In this document: positions 35,221-49,000 of the stretch, piece by piece | How positions within the stretch are numbered: the first letter of the stretch is position 1 | How the letters are laid out: every line of letters starts with the position of its first letter | DNA from: Cloeon dipterum | Taxonomy: Eukaryota; Arthropoda; Insecta; Ephemeroptera; Baetidae | Direction: 5' to 3' | Assembly (NCBI RefSeq): GCF_949628265.1 | Contig: NC_088786.1 | Coordinates: 18,993,681 to 19,057,680, forward strand | Length of the DNA: 64,000 nt | Program-made: the position numbers and the translations under genes | Notes under the pieces: model-generated | Seen by the model: the letters and a program-made list of their open reading frames with translations, nothing else | Told to the model about the DNA's origin: nothing | Database searches by the model: none

Positions 35221-37796
35221 AACTCAATTCCTCAGTTTCTTACAATGGACAGCAGCACAAAACACTACCGCGTGCATATCGCTGACTTTTTTAAGCTTCA
35301 ACTAAAAATTCATTTTTTCTCTCTCCAGAGATAGTGTAAAAGTTCAAACAATAAACGAGTTTGCATCACGTTGAAATAGTAATTCATCATGCAGTTTTTT
35401 TTCAAATATTTTTGGGATATTATGTCTTTTTGACTCTTTGCATCTTAACCTTAATTTTAGTTCATCATATACGAAAAAAGTTTATGGCACCTCCAGCCCC
35501 AAAATCTTGACGACGATTTATTTGAAGTAAGGTATACAAGGAAATTTATTTTCTTCTACAACAAAAATTGAATTAGCTTTTTTAATAGTATAATTATATT
35601 TTGACTTGTGACATTTTGAACAAAACATTGTGTTGATGAAAGGAAGACTGGTCGTGGCATTTGTTTTTTCGCTCATCAACGATAGAGTGAGTTTTCATTC
35701 TTGTTTTTAGTGGTTTATACGAGGCTGTCAATTTATATGGTTTTGATTAAATTGGATTTGATACTATGCTTGTGAGGCCTTAGGCATCAGGAGCTTTTTA
35801 TTACATACTTTATTGATGATTTTCCCCGATTTTTTTTTTCATTGAGCCGTCAACCAAATACTATTATAAATCATACAAGTAATATTTTTCTTTTTTTAAT
35901 GTTACAAGGTGTTTTTAATACATGCAATTTATTACATTACAATCAATTCAATTAAATGGCTCTTTCGATGCTTTCGATCGATTTGCCATCTCAAATATTG
36001 GCTTTTTACTAACTTTTTTTACCAAATTTGAATTTCGAACTGAAAAATAGTCTGGTAATTTGGGAAAATTTTCACTGTTGAATTCACATCTCGAGAGACT
36101 GCAAGAATTATAAATCATAATTTTATGTCTATTAAGCAATAATTGAGAGGAGATTTTAATGATCGGAAGTGGAGTTAGGTTATTTTGCTTCTCGGAAATG
36201 CTATGCCTTAAGGGAAAAAATGAAAATATAAGATTTTATTAATGTTCTTGGTGCGGTATAAACAATCTGAATTAAAGAATTTTCAATATATTATGGTATC
36301 AGGTTTGTTGCAAGAGTGTTGAAGTTTCCAGAAAAGGATCACGACGTGTGATGAAAGGCGCGCGGCCGCAGTAGCTGGATAATTAGTATTATATGGCGCA
36401 TCTTTTTCCCAGATCGATTTTTGCTCTTCTCTTAGCGCCTGCCAATCTCGTTGTTTTTGCTTTCCGCCGGGCATGCTTCTTATGCCGGTCGCTGGTTACA
36501 GATTAAAAGATATTTAATTAAAATGTCTTTGCCTCCCAGCTGGCAACGCCCCCAAAACCAGCCTTGTGCTTTTTTGCTTTTTTTACGAGTCATAAAAGCC
36601 ATATTCTAATTTCTACCTGTTTTGAATTTCTTTCTCTCTCTCTCTCTCTGCAAGAGTCAAAGAATATCTTGAAAAAAGCACACGTCGTGTTGTGAGCAGC
36701 GCGGCTTTAGGCTGGAATTTATTTTCTCACGTGAGAGCAGCTGCCTGAACAAAGGTGCGGCGTGGAGGACGCGGTAAAAGGAATAAAAGAGTCGTACACA
36801 GTAGGTCCCATAATTCAACATCCAAAGTGCTCTTCTGACAACCCTTATAAAATTTATTCAATTTTGCAAAAGCGCCGTGTGAAAATTAACATTTTATGTT
36901 TTGAGGAAATGAAATAGTAGCGTTAAATAAAAACAGAGACAACGCAATCACGCCCGCAGTGAGAGGCACGGCCCATTTACTAGCAACTGGATTTTTTTAT
37001 TTCTTCTGCCCAAAATTGATGACGCAGATATACTGAATGAAATGACGAGAGCCGGTCAACCGGTGCTTCTTCGGCGACCAGCTGGTCGCAAACTTGCTCA
37101 TATTTAAAGGCAAAAACCGGTCGTGTCTGGCAATATATTGCCATTTTTATCTCCGATGGCGCAAATTATATCTGCAGTTGTCTGTCTCAAACAGTGGGCA
37201 GGCAGCACAATCGGCAACTCTCTCCTCGTTTGCGTCTCAAGCGATCATGGCCTTTGAAATGTAACGCAAAACAACTGCCTCCTCCTCACTCTTCGAGTGC
37301 AGGGAGGGGCGCATGAAAACATATAGTTCAGGGGAAAATTACAATGATGCGTTGCAGAAAATAACTCTAGTAGGCCACTCTCGGGAGAAAACTGCCTTTG
37401 AAAAAAGCACAGCGTGTCTGTCTATGTTGAGCAAAGTTACGAAAAATATCCAAATACTCTGAAGGAATTAAAATAAAATAAAACTTTTTTACGTCGTTTT
37501 CAGTCCCGCAATTTTCGGCACAAAAACTCTTTTTGTGTGTGACCAGGCCATGGATGAAAGGATACAGATTTCTCTTCTCTGAAATGTGTTCTGATAAAAG
37601 CACAAAATAATATCGTGTTTATAGGATTATTATATAAAGCCGAGCATTCAAAAATTTAAAACATTTTATTCTTAAAACCATAGAAAATATTTTGTTAATA
37701 GATTATTATGTTGTCTGGCTATATTTTTATCTTAAAAAACTATCGATCGTTCTTCCCACTTTTCAAACAAATTAACATTTAATTTCGGAAAGAAAT
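35221..37796. other. AT-rich spacer, unit 2
   Basis: The first ~600 bp match unit 1 spacer. From about 35890 on there is no counterpart in unit 1. A (TC)n tract is at 36631-36649. A GC-richer area at 36280-36480 and 36680-37320 holds short open frames without splice or family support. No gene is claimed. Confidence 0.45.
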
Positions 37797-38905
37797 TTAC
37801 GGCGTGTTTTCCACGATCCAGTCCATGTAATTTGCGACGTCAGTGAACAATGTATAGTGATTTGGGTGACACAACCATCTTTTTTCTCCTTCAAACACCA
37901 CTTTTTTCGATTTTCCAAAGCTGACAATATGCCCCTGATGAACCAACGGCCGTTTTTTCCACGGAAAGGCTGCCTCCGCTGTCCCCGTTGCAGACGGTTA
38001 TTCCTGCATTAATGAATAAAATTGAGAAATCATTAATTGCTAATTGAGGGGTGTGCTAACCGTTTGTGTATCCGGCGCAAAAGTTGTCCCCCGGCCGCAA
38101 ATATTTCCCAAAAATCCTCTTATCTGAAAAGAAGCACTCTTTGTGACCTCTAATCGGCAGTCGAGCTTCTTGCAGTTCATCTGGAAACGTGTAGTTTACA
38201 GCAAACCCAAACACAACCGCCTTCAGTAGAAAATAAACAAAAATTATAGATCTCTTTCTTGAATTCACGTACATCCCATACCATAGCTTTAGTTCCAGCC
38301 ACGCGATTCAAGTTAGAGTCGTTGTTCCAAAGGCAAATCAGTTGGACATATTTGGTTATATCAATTTTTTTGTTCAAAATCATGAGTCCGACGTCACTGA
38401 TCAATCTCGCAGGGTCATATTTTGGGTGCACGATCAGATTGCTAACCTAAACGATGTCAAGATTATTATGGATTGAAATAATTTACGTGGAAGGTAAAAA
38501 CCAATCTTCTCTGGACACCAGTAGCTCATCTTTGTCTTTATTTATCATACAACCCAAGATAAACTATGAAGTCTTCTGCTTCTGATTCATAAAGGCAAAA
38601 TGTGCAGCTAAAAATAACTTTTTAAATCGATTTCATCATTTCTTTACGCCTATACCAGTCAAAACTACCGTCGGTGAAATCAACGTCCCGCCGCAGATAT
38701 TTTCAATTTTATAATCAATATAAGCATTCCACGGATGATGAAATTTCTGAGCTCTGGCTCGGGATACAACCGCTAGGCGTCTTGAGGGGGGTGGTACGGG
38801 GTATCTTCGTTTGACAAAATAGTCAATTCCTCGTTTTTTTCTTGTTGACGTCGGTTTTCTTCCACAGTTTGGGAAATTGAGTTTATCTTGCCCGGTGAAT
38901 CCTTT
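37797..38905 (-). pseudogene. Trypsin-like serine protease gene, decayed
   Basis: Minus-strand exon-like blocks read as an S1 protease. At about 38905-38680: NFPNCG, an activation-like site, PWNAYIDY and CGGTLISPTVVLTG. Near 38605 the AAH block with the catalytic His. At about 38445-38270: a block with DVGLMIL and the catalytic Asp. At about 38210-38060: ARLPIRGHKEC and a GDNFCAGY block. At about 38010-37797: CNGDSGGSLSVEK with the catalytic Ser, then a Trp-rich end (NYMDWIVENTP). The frame is broken in the His exon and again after the GDSGG motif, and the activation site reads RLAVV instead of IVGG-like. So it is a host pseudogene, probably from the insect digestive or clip-type protease families. 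It lies in DNA found only in duplication unit 2. Confidence 0.7.
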
Positions 38906-40110
38906 TTAAAGATAAATATAATTTCTGGGCGAGTTTATACGTGTGAAATTGAAAGTGCCTCTTGGTGGTTTTGTCTGCGGGATCGGGCGTAGAACAGATA
39001 TGTCTTTTGCGTGCCATGCGATCTCGTCAATGTATGGTAATATAGAATGAGTGTTTTAACACACAAATTTCAATCATTTTCTCAGTTTAATTTGTATATA
39101 TTTGCGTTATAGCATATCTTCAAAAATATTGTGTGTGGGAAACTCATAATTTTTACGTATGTGTGTTCTGTCCAGTGCGAACACGGCACTTAACTCATCC
39201 ATTTCTGCCAATCAATATGATTGTCATCATAACTCTTATATAAGCCAAAATCTTAGCTTGAAATATAATAAAGTGCATAATTTTCATGTGATAATACGAG
39301 TGAAAAATCTTTTGTCATGCGTGCGTGTCACTAATTGTTAGCTTTCCACTAATTAACTAAGTTTTCCTTTAGGCATTCGGTTTCGCTGCATGTATATACT
39401 CTTTGGAAAGGTTTGTGGTTTTAATCGGAAGTTGCATTTTTTAACCAGAATATATCGTCTATAAGATACCGAATAAATGAACACGATGAACTGTCATCAC
39501 TGGTGTCACAAAAAATACCGTGCAGTGAAACAACAGCTTTAAATGCAACTACCTTCTTGTTTCACAAAATAAAAAAGTGAATATAAATATGAATACATAG
39601 AGACATCATGATAAATAACATTTTGTTTCAATAGTTTAGCATGAAAAAATAGCGGTGAAGTGAGTGAATCATGTTGCACTCCTTATGTTTGTTCTACTCT
39701 TTAGAAAATATAATATATAATTTCAAATATTATTCTTGTTCTGTTTGTAACAATGAATTTTAGGTTGTGCAATACAGAATTAGCATAGAAACGTAAGTTA
39801 TGATCAAGATTTATTTATTCATTATTTTTGTTAACACTCTTTCGTTTGGTCAGAAGAATAAGAAAATGCGTTTTTGGGAATTAAAGAGGCTTTGATTCAC
39901 GACACAGTTGTTAGACTTCCGGATTTTTCTCGTAGATTTACTGCCAATGCTAATCTATCTCTGCTAATTCTATGTTGCATAACACACAATTCATTGTTAC
40001 ATATGTTCATGCAATTCCTTTATATTCGAAAAAAACCATTTTTCAGATTTAAGCATTGATATATATCAATATGCAAGCGTGCACACGTGTGCGTGTGCGT
40101 GTGCGTGCGC

Positions 40111-40193
<83 letters not shown>

Positions 40194-41787
40194 TGTGTGT
40201 GAGCGATCACCTAATCACCTAATTAATTAACAATCGGTAAAAAAACGAGCTGCATTCTCGTGTTGGTGCTCGAATAAGTGGGCTGCGTATGATAGTCAAA
40301 CACCTCAAATATTCCTTATATGCGTGCTTTTTATTGACCAAGTAGTATGTATTGAAGTGGAATTTGAACTGTAAAATACAATAAATCTTTAGAATTTCAC
40401 ATTTTTCCGACAAAGTAATTTTATAATAATTGAAACATATTAAAATGCAATAAGGCACACATTAAGAATAAAGTATCATAAAATAATAATATTAAAACAA
40501 CAAGAACAAATTAAGAACAAATTAATCAGCTTACCCCATACGGGTTCAAATCGTAATTTATATATCAACACACGCTTAACGTGCCCTCGGCCAACAGCTT
40601 TACAATCACGAGTGGTGCAAGAGCTGGAAAGGGGCACATGACTTATAAGAATTCACGTTAAAACTACTTTTTTTAGCACACGGTTAAAATCAATTCACTA
40701 ATAAAATAAAATACCTCAGGCGTGAGATCGCTTTGCTATCTAGCCTAAACACTCGTGTCGCATCGGCTGCTGCAGGGCTACATAGTGAATACGATAGCCG
40801 CTGCAGCGACGAGTGGAGAGCAAAAGTCACCTGTCGTACAGGTTGCGTGCGCCGACAGGCAGTCCTCATGTTCGCGTGCGGCTGCGTTTTAGGAATCAGC
40901 CATCCTCGTGGTCACGTTACAACATCAATAGAAAAGTGAATGGTTCAATTAGGTCAAGAAAGCGTTCCATTTCCTAGAATTTTTATTTCAAAAGATCAAT
41001 AAATGAGCTATTTAGTTCCACGATATCTTTTGCGAAGGAAATTAAATTTATTGAAAATTAACAAATTTGATTAAAAATACAATTTAGTATAATTTTTTTT
41101 TTTGAAGGTTTTTATTTTAACTTAATTTGTATGAATTTTATCTTCAAAGCAGTGTTTTATTATGGATAGCCGGGGCATGCATCGCGTTGCCGCTGGGAGC
41201 TCATTCTTTCGTATAAAAGAAACATAATATCCTCTCCGCAGAGAATTAATTTTCTAGCGTGTTGGCTGCTTACTAGATCAAATTAAATTTGCACTTTTAA
41301 TAAGCTCAGGTACAACTGGCCGTAAATGTACGCATTTTAACCAAGATTCTTGATTTTATTGTTTGTTGTCATAACAAATTATTCGCGAAAATCTAAGTTT
41401 TGTTTTGAGCTCTAGGACGACGTGCTATATTGTTTGTTAAAACGCGCCAACACAGTCTTTTCATTTTTAAAAACCTTTTTGCCGTAATTTTTTTTTTTTT
41501 TAAATAATCATGTTGATTATTGAGCGGTTTAGTAAGACTTCCTGTGCGGTGTGTAACATGAATTATTATGACGAAATTTCTTCTCAAATAAATATATCTC
41601 TGTTCAAACACAGGATAAATATAGTTGAATCGTTGATAAATAGTGCATTATTTGAGAAGTCAAAGCTGAGAGGATATCTAAACATGCAAGTGCTCTATGC
41701 GGAAGGAGCTTTTTGAGAGAGGTGGGGGGAACTTCACATAATATAAGGAGGCAACGGCGCGAGGCGCTGTTTTATCCTTCTTTATTC
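38906..41787. other. AT-rich spacer and HGSNAT copy 2 upstream region
   Basis: From about 39050 the sequence again matches unit 1 (27600 onward) in patches. It holds the TGCG microsatellite and, at 41505-41720, a block strongly conserved with 29485-29700. No gene is supported with confidence. Confidence 0.45.
40088..40202 (+). repeat. TGCG-type microsatellite
   Basis: A tract of GTGC/GTGTGC repeats, nearly pure (TGCG)n from about 40118 to 40194. The matching place in unit 1 (near 28595) lacks it, so it expanded after the duplication or came with the adjacent unit-2-only DNA. Confidence 0.97.
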
Positions 41788-44700
41788 ATGTTTCCGTACA
41801 CGTGGATCGAGGGCCGCTCGTGGGAGCCCATCAGGGGGCTCCAGCTGCACGACCTGGGCCTCGACCAGGCCTTCCTCAACCTCTCCTCGCGGCTCAGCAA
41901 AAACACGTGGGTCTACTTTCAGCGTCAACCATGTTTCAAGGCGAGATGGATTATATTAATTTAATTTTTTTTTGTATTAATTAAATTAATGCTGTAGGAT
42001 TGAAATTGTTTTCATATTTTTTTGTACGGTTATTATGAAATTCTGTGCAACAGAGATTTGACATAAAATTTAAAATTAACTATATTGGCATTTTTTGTTT
42101 GAAATAATCAGCATTACTCGTGGTGCGGATTCTCTTGTAGCTTAAAATTTTGTTAGTATTAACTGTTTGCAATAAATTGCAATTTAGGCCTATGAGTTTT
42201 ATTTATTTTTCTTTTAAATCTTTTTTGGCATTTAAAATTATTACAATTTGAATCATTGTAAAAAATAAAACTTGGTTGTTTTAACTCTGGCGTGTAATAA
42301 TTGTTGTGGTGATCTTAATTACTCACGCTTCTGATAATTCAGTTTTCCAGCTCTTTATTAACTCCGCTTTTAATGAAAAATCTCGTTTGATCAGTGCACC
42401 CAATACTCGCTGCTGAGTGAAGTCGCAGCACACAACTCATCAACCGTCAAAATCAGCTCTGTGTACGACCTGGACATGCTGGTGTTGAACGAAAACGCCG
42501 GCACCACCTTCGACCTCGTGGACTACCACGCAAAAGTGCTCGAGTGCTCTCACCAAACGAGCTTTGGCGAGTTCGGCATTTACGACCTTATCATCTCTGC
42601 GAATGGAAATAAAACCGAGTGCCGAATTGAGACCGTCCAGCCTTCCGTCGACATCGTCTTGCGTAAAAAAATAATAGCATTTAATTAACAAAATAAGGCA
42701 ACCGTTGTCGCTCGGCGTATAGCTGTGTTCGCGGTAGCGATGATGTCCATCATTTTTCTCGCCCTTACATCCGGCTGCTATTACCTGTGGAAGTGCTGGA
42801 ATCGTTCGCACAAGGCTGATGCGCGGAATTCGGACACTGAGAGCAAAGGCGAATATAGTACTGTAAACAAGGGTGGCAGCCAGGTCAAAAAACTCACGAA
42901 CAGACTGAAATCACTCGATGCCTTCAGAGGGTGAGTTAACTTTTAGCATGTGTTTTTTTAATTACCACACATGCCCTTTAAATATTATTCATAATAGGTG
43001 CCCAATTTTGTAAATACTTGCAAGTTTTTTATGTAATTCAACAAAATTCATTGTTGAAAAAATGTACCGATACTGTATTATCTAATTAACTAATTATGTA
43101 GAAGCCAAAAAGACGAAAAAAATATGTAGAAGTCTAATTTGTTTTTGCCTCTAGAAGTTGGTATTATTTTAATTTGAATGGTTTAAATTTGAATTTCAGT
43201 AAAATTTCAAATTTGTCGATTCACAATATTTATTAAAATTGTGTATTCTCATCTACAAAAAGCGTCTAAAAATAGTCGACTATTTTGCACAATAAAACAG
43301 TCTAAGTTTCCCAACCCTACTAATAATACAACCTTTAAATGATTGCTTTCCAGTGTTCATGATTGACAAAATTTGTATTTTAATTATTCCAAGAATTTGA
43401 AAACACGTGAAATAATTTTAATTCAAAATAGTATTTTTTAAAAAAAATCGATTAAAACGAATTATTTATTTATTTATTTTGACTCAATTTTACTCATATG
43501 ACAGTGGCCTAAAAATTATAACATTTAACTTTCATCCTTTTGTTAAATGTTACATCAAGTTATAACAATAACTATTAAAAAATCTGTTCCACCAAAAATA
43601 GTTTCAAGTTCATTTGTGGTGTAAAAAATAAAATAAATTTATGCAAAATCCTGATAGAAATTAATATTTTGTAAGATAAAGGGCCAAAACAGTTGGTTTC
43701 AGTCGGCTTTTGAAGTTGAGTTGCTTGAAATTCCATTATTTATATGACCATTACTTTGTAAAACATACGCGTGAAAAAAAACTGAAAAACTAAACGCGCA
43801 GCACTCACTGATCCATTAGTGTTTGCGTTGTACTTCTGCTGTTCAGCAATGGCTTCATGGGCGGCTACCAAAATATAGGGCACGCTGTCTGGGAAGGAAT
43901 GCCAATCGCCGAGTTGCCTTTCCCCTGGTAAAAACATTTCTCAACACAGCAAATAATACTTTTCATTCTAAACCAAATGCACAGGTTCCTTTGGATTACT
44001 GCAGTCTGTATTCCTCTCAAATTTAAAAACGTTTTGGAGAACGGGGAGCCGAGAGGAGAAATATTGTTAGAAATCTTCAAAGTAAGTTTTATCGCAATAG
44101 GCACGGTTAAAATTAAATTATTGTTAACAATTTTACGTATAGCGCTTCATCTTTCTGTTTGTGCTCGGCTTGATGGTAAACAGCGTGATTCAAGGAGTGC
44201 AACTAGAGACGATACGTTACTATGGCGTTTTACAAAGGATTGCCTTCATGTACCTCTTTGCTGGCGGCATTTTCGTTTTGTCCTGGCCCAAAACCTACAA
44301 GGAAGTATGACATATATTAAATGCATTATTTTATAGTTGAGTGTTAATCTGACATTATTGCAAAAGCGAAAAACTAAACCCTTTTTGATAACATCGATTA
44401 TAGTTAAAATGATTTAACAACCTTCTATAAAAAGTTCGTTGATTCATAATTTAACAATACAACACAGCCTTTCTTTAATTTTGAATAGTACTCTGGAAGC
44501 CACAGTGATATCCGAGTTTTGCTGCCTCAATGGGTTATTCACGGCGTGATCCACTTGCTGTATCTCTGCCTAGTTTTCTTCTTGCCCATCCCTGGATGTC
44601 CTACGTATGCAATCAACGAATAAAATCTTGAAAATTTTCAACAATTTAAAATTAATTGCACAGTGGCTACGTGGGGCCTGGCGGAATAAGCGAGGGGGGC

Positions 44701-46042
44701 AAGTATTTCAACTGCACCGGTGGAACTTTTGGCTATGTGGACAAACTGCTGCACGACGAGCGTCATTTGTTCGACGCCCCGACCACCAAGGACGTTTACA
44801 AGGTCAAGGTTTTCGACCCTGAAGGACCTTTTAGTGAGTTATGCGATGGTTACGTCGTCTCAACAAATTTTTAATCTCATATGTGTAGGCAACCTCCCGT
44901 CTCTGCTGACGATGATCCTGGGCGTCCAGGCAGGAACCATCCTGGTCATGCACCACGGCTGGTCGGCGAGAAAGAACCGGCTGCTCTCTTGGGGCTTTAT
45001 CTGCATTTTTCTCGGTTTGGTTCTGCACTTCAGTAATGCCATACCCATCAACAAACAACTCTGGTAAGCGCACAATTTTCCATCGTGTTTTTCGGCAACA
45101 AAGCAGGAAAATTGTATAATTTAAAAATGAATAACAGTACAACTATTTGGGGTGATTAAAAATAAATTTCACGGTACTTTTTTCCTTATTGGAAATCCTC
45201 TTTACTGGATGGTAGTTAGCAGCTTTGAAGAAGGTACAAGAAATTTGTATTTTTCCTTTTAGAATTATTAGAATGTAGGAGTTATAGCTCTTTTGTGTCT
45301 TTTACTCCTGGAAAATAGCTCATTGTCAAATAAAGAAATACCTTTTTGGCTAATTAGCTGAATTTTGCAATAAGAGAGGAGATTTTTATCACACGGAGAT
45401 GCGAGTTGCGCGGTTGTCTAGACTTTCTAACTTGTCGTTTGCGTTTGCACTTAGAGATGAGTGCAGGGAGATGTTTTCAAGGATCGCTGATTCAAAATCC
45501 CCTGCAGCTAATTCTGTTGCTTGAATTTTACATTGGTGAAACAGCTGATGTATAGTACAAGAACAAGTGTGAATATAATTTTTCTTTTGTAAAATTTTAG
45601 CTTTCCATTCCTTGTTGATCATCTATATGGGATTTATATAGTCATTGTAAATTCAATTTTCGTGAAATAAAAATTGTTGTTTTTAGGAACACTTCCTACT
45701 CTTTTGTGACTGCAGGCGTAGCATTCATTTGCTTCACTTTGTTCATCTACCTAATTGACAAGATTCAACTGTGGAATGGATTCCCCCTAGTTTCTCTTGG
45801 TACGCATTTCATTGCCTTTTTCAAACCTCTTCAGTGAACCTAAATTCATTTTATTTTTAGGATTGAACTGCCTCGCTTTGTACATTGGTAGCAAAGTTGC
45901 ATCAAATATTTTACCGTGGCACTTCGCTTTTGGAAAAATGGACACCCACTTTATCCGTCTCATCGATTCCTGCTGGAGCGTTTTTATTTGGGCCTTGATA
46001 GCGATATTCTTGCACAAAAAGAAAATTATTATATCTGCATGA
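41788..46042 (+). CDS. HGSNAT: Heparan-alpha-glucosaminide N-acetyltransferase, copy 2
   Basis: Eleven exons: 41788-41940, 42395-42662, 42723-42930, 43820-43927, 43985-44081, 44143-44304, 44489-44604, 44664-44833, 44889-45063, 45687-45799 and 45861-46042, in phase, 583 residues. Structure and phases equal copy 1, including the GC donor of intron 1 (AAG|GCGAGA); exon 3 has one extra codon. All family blocks are intact, with the presumed catalytic His at about residue 231 (GHAVWEGMP). Most differences are conservative, but the loop just before that His differs (QNIGH against QKLEH). Both copies look functional. As in copy 1, no signal peptide is visible in the first exon. The likely role is lysosomal heparan sulfate breakdown, duplicated in dosage or specialised by tissue. 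Confidence 0.93.
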
Positions 46043-49000
46043 TTTCCACAAAAAAAAAATATCAATTGAAATGAAATATGTCTTTCATTTTTCCGCAATT
46101 ATTTGCGGTAAGATCTTGCTAGTTGTTGGCTTTTATTTCTTGTACCATTCTTCAAGGAATTCGATCATGAGATTAAATAATTGTTTGATGAGGTGACTCA
46201 GCTGAAATAAATCAACAACTCCGTTTTAGGGTACTCAGCATTTTATTGTGGTACATTTGTAAAAAAATTGTAATCAGGGCCTCCAAATCAACGTGAATTA
46301 TATCTTCTTACAATAACATTTTCATAAAATTAAAGGAAAGCAAACGTGTGTAGAAATACGTAATTTGAAATAATTTGCTTGCATTCACTGAGTTTTTGTA
46401 TGTTTCACAGAAAAAATCCCTCTCATTTGTATGTAGTCTTTGGAATTTGATTGTTCTAAGTATTTTCGTCATGTTAGAGTGTGAAGTTTTAAGGTACAAA
46501 ATGCTGTTTTAGCCATTGATTTTCCTTTTTTAAATACCCTTAAGTCGTACACTGCTGCGCTTCGTTAGAGTTAAATTTTAAGAATGCTCATCTGAACCCC
46601 GTGTTAAATTCAAACTTGATTTTTAAGGTTTAGAGACGAGAGGGAGAGATGCCTTAAACCTGCTGCGGTACAATTAATATGACTATGAGCCCCCGTTACA
46701 CTTTACAACCGCTTCGCTAACCTTTAATGAGATCGATTACGTTAGTGTGTGTGTGTGTGTTTGTCTGTGTGATGCAATCAATATAATACCGAGATTATAG
46801 AGTTTCTCTTTTTAGTTGAAGGGTTTAAACCACCGCTGCTTCTTCTATTACTTGAGAAATATGAAGAAAAAAATAACGTGGCAGAGAGGCCACAACGAAA
46901 AAGAATAAGATATATATTAAATTGTTTACCATAATGAATGCTACGCGCGCGTATGTGTACATTATGTTTTAGTTTGATTAGTTTTTGTATCTTGATTTAC
47001 CCTGTAATTTTAATTCGAAAAGCTGGAGGAGAGAATTATGTTTTCGTTATGCATATTTTTTGTATCTTTTTCTTTAAATTTATTCATTATAATTAATTAG
47101 AGGGTGACACACGTACGTAAGAGAAGCTGTTTTTTCTTTTTTTTTTTTGTGTTGCACTCATTAAATCCACTTTTAACGTTTATTAATAGACACGTTTGTT
47201 TAACTACTGCTTTTGTTTTTCCGCGGAAACCATTTACACGTTTACTCACAATTATATCAATAACGTCTGGTGTATTTATGTGTGGTGTGAATCACAAATA
47301 AAGCGTGGTTTATTTACCTTTGTCTACATCCACAGCATCTCAGCAGTAAAAATTGTTCTCAATCGTCTTTTGAATGCGTCTCAAATAATATTACAAATCT
47401 GTTCCACGCGCGATTTCCAATCTTTCGCTCGCTCGCTCACTTCTTGAAAAAATACATATTTCTGCGCTATCCAAGCACAATATTATAGTTTCCGTAAAAT
47501 TTTTACACACAACTATTTCTTTTTAACACAAGACACCATCGATACACATGTATGACTTCTCTCTTTTCTTTAAAAATTTTCAGCACTGCTTTGGTTGGCA
47601 TTCCGCGGGGTGCAAATGCAACAACATTATTTCTTTCAGTTTTCGTAATAAATAATATTCTCTCGGTGGAGGACGGGGCGTAAAATCCAACAATTGTAAA
47701 CAACATGCGTGTTCATGATAGGTAATAATATATTATCTATGGCACAGCAACCTGCCAGCATTACGCCGCTGAAGACCGCTCCACAAATATCAGTGATGAT
47801 CATCCATTAAAAATATGATTCATAAAGTGAGTGCAGAGCATATAGATGCTTGCGGCCATAATTTATGATCTCCAGTAACAAATAATTTAATTAAAAATGA
47901 TTAGGAATTTGCAAAAAAGTGGATTTTTAAATTTATTTGCTGTTTTCAGCACAAAATAATCTGTTGAAAAATCGAATTCGAGAAACATTATCGGTAAATA
48001 ATAATTTTCAAAACGTTTTTAACATTTTATTTACTGCCATCAGTTATATAGTCGCGTGTTTTCCACTTTGAACTTTTAATAATCAATTACCACAAGTGAA
48101 GATCAACAAATTAAAAGAAGAGGGCGTGTTACGAGTCGTAAAGCGCGAGGAAATCGTAAAATTCGATGTTTAAAAAATCCTGATTAAATTATCGACTAAT
48201 AAATATTTGTTTAGGACAAATAATCGAAAGTTAACTATTTTCTAAATGGGCCACGATAAATGCTTTAAAACTTATGATCCGTACGTGCTCATTTAACTTT
48301 ATAGCGGCCACATAAAAAATATTCAAAGCTGGTTTGCACATTCCTATAAATTAGGTTGATTGATTAATCCGTCCTTTGGAATTGTTTTCTATGACTCGAG
48401 CAACGCTTGCAAAATTTCTAAATACAGCGCTTTAACGACATTCATGGTGTTCATAATATTTTAAAAATAAAATATTTCGTCTCATAGGAAATCTCAAAGC
48501 ATTTTCCAAATCACAATTGGCCTTTTGACAACTAGTTGTGCATTACTTTTATTTCACTCAATTTTACGAGCCTTACCAAAGGATGAAAACAATTATTTGA
48601 ATAAGCAAATCACTGACACTTGAGAGGTGGCTTCCTACTTTGCTCTGGCAATGTGGTTTTCGAGACACGTATATTAATAAAGTTTTATACAATGTGTGGT
48701 TTCTTCCTTTGTTCTTATTGTCAACTACTACGACTGTAAACAATTGAGTGGGTTTTTGAGTGAGAGTGTTATGCACACGTACAGAGAGAAAGAGAGAGTA
48801 AAACACCGCATATCTGGATAGTTTGGAGTCATCTAGCAGACTCGTCATTTTCCGCACAGCACGCGAAGATACACTTTTGTCATTTTCATTTCCAGCAATT
48901 CCGACGCGCGGAAATTACTCTCAAAAGCAATCAAAATAAATAATCTATATATTTATATGCTTTATGTAACGAATTGTTTGTTTGCGTCGTGTGTTTTTTA

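Larger units (their letters stand above)
34471..46115 (+). repeat. Segmental duplication, unit 2
   Basis: Second copy of the 26357-34215 segment. It is longer because of a solo LTR (34803-35220), about 3 kb with a decayed serine protease gene (about 35890-39050), and about 0.7 kb with a microsatellite (about 40090-40860). Exons of HGSNAT remain nearly identical between units; spacers do not. Confidence 0.88.

Noticed and set aside
36283-36474. Minus-strand frame starting MPGGKQKQRDWQALREEQ
   Set aside because: The start looks protein-like, but no acceptor/donor pattern or homologous family was recognised and it lies in DNA specific to one duplication unit.
40535-40560. B-box-like GGGTTCAAATCG suggesting a tRNA
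   Set aside because: No acceptor stem, anticodon arm or A box could be placed around it.
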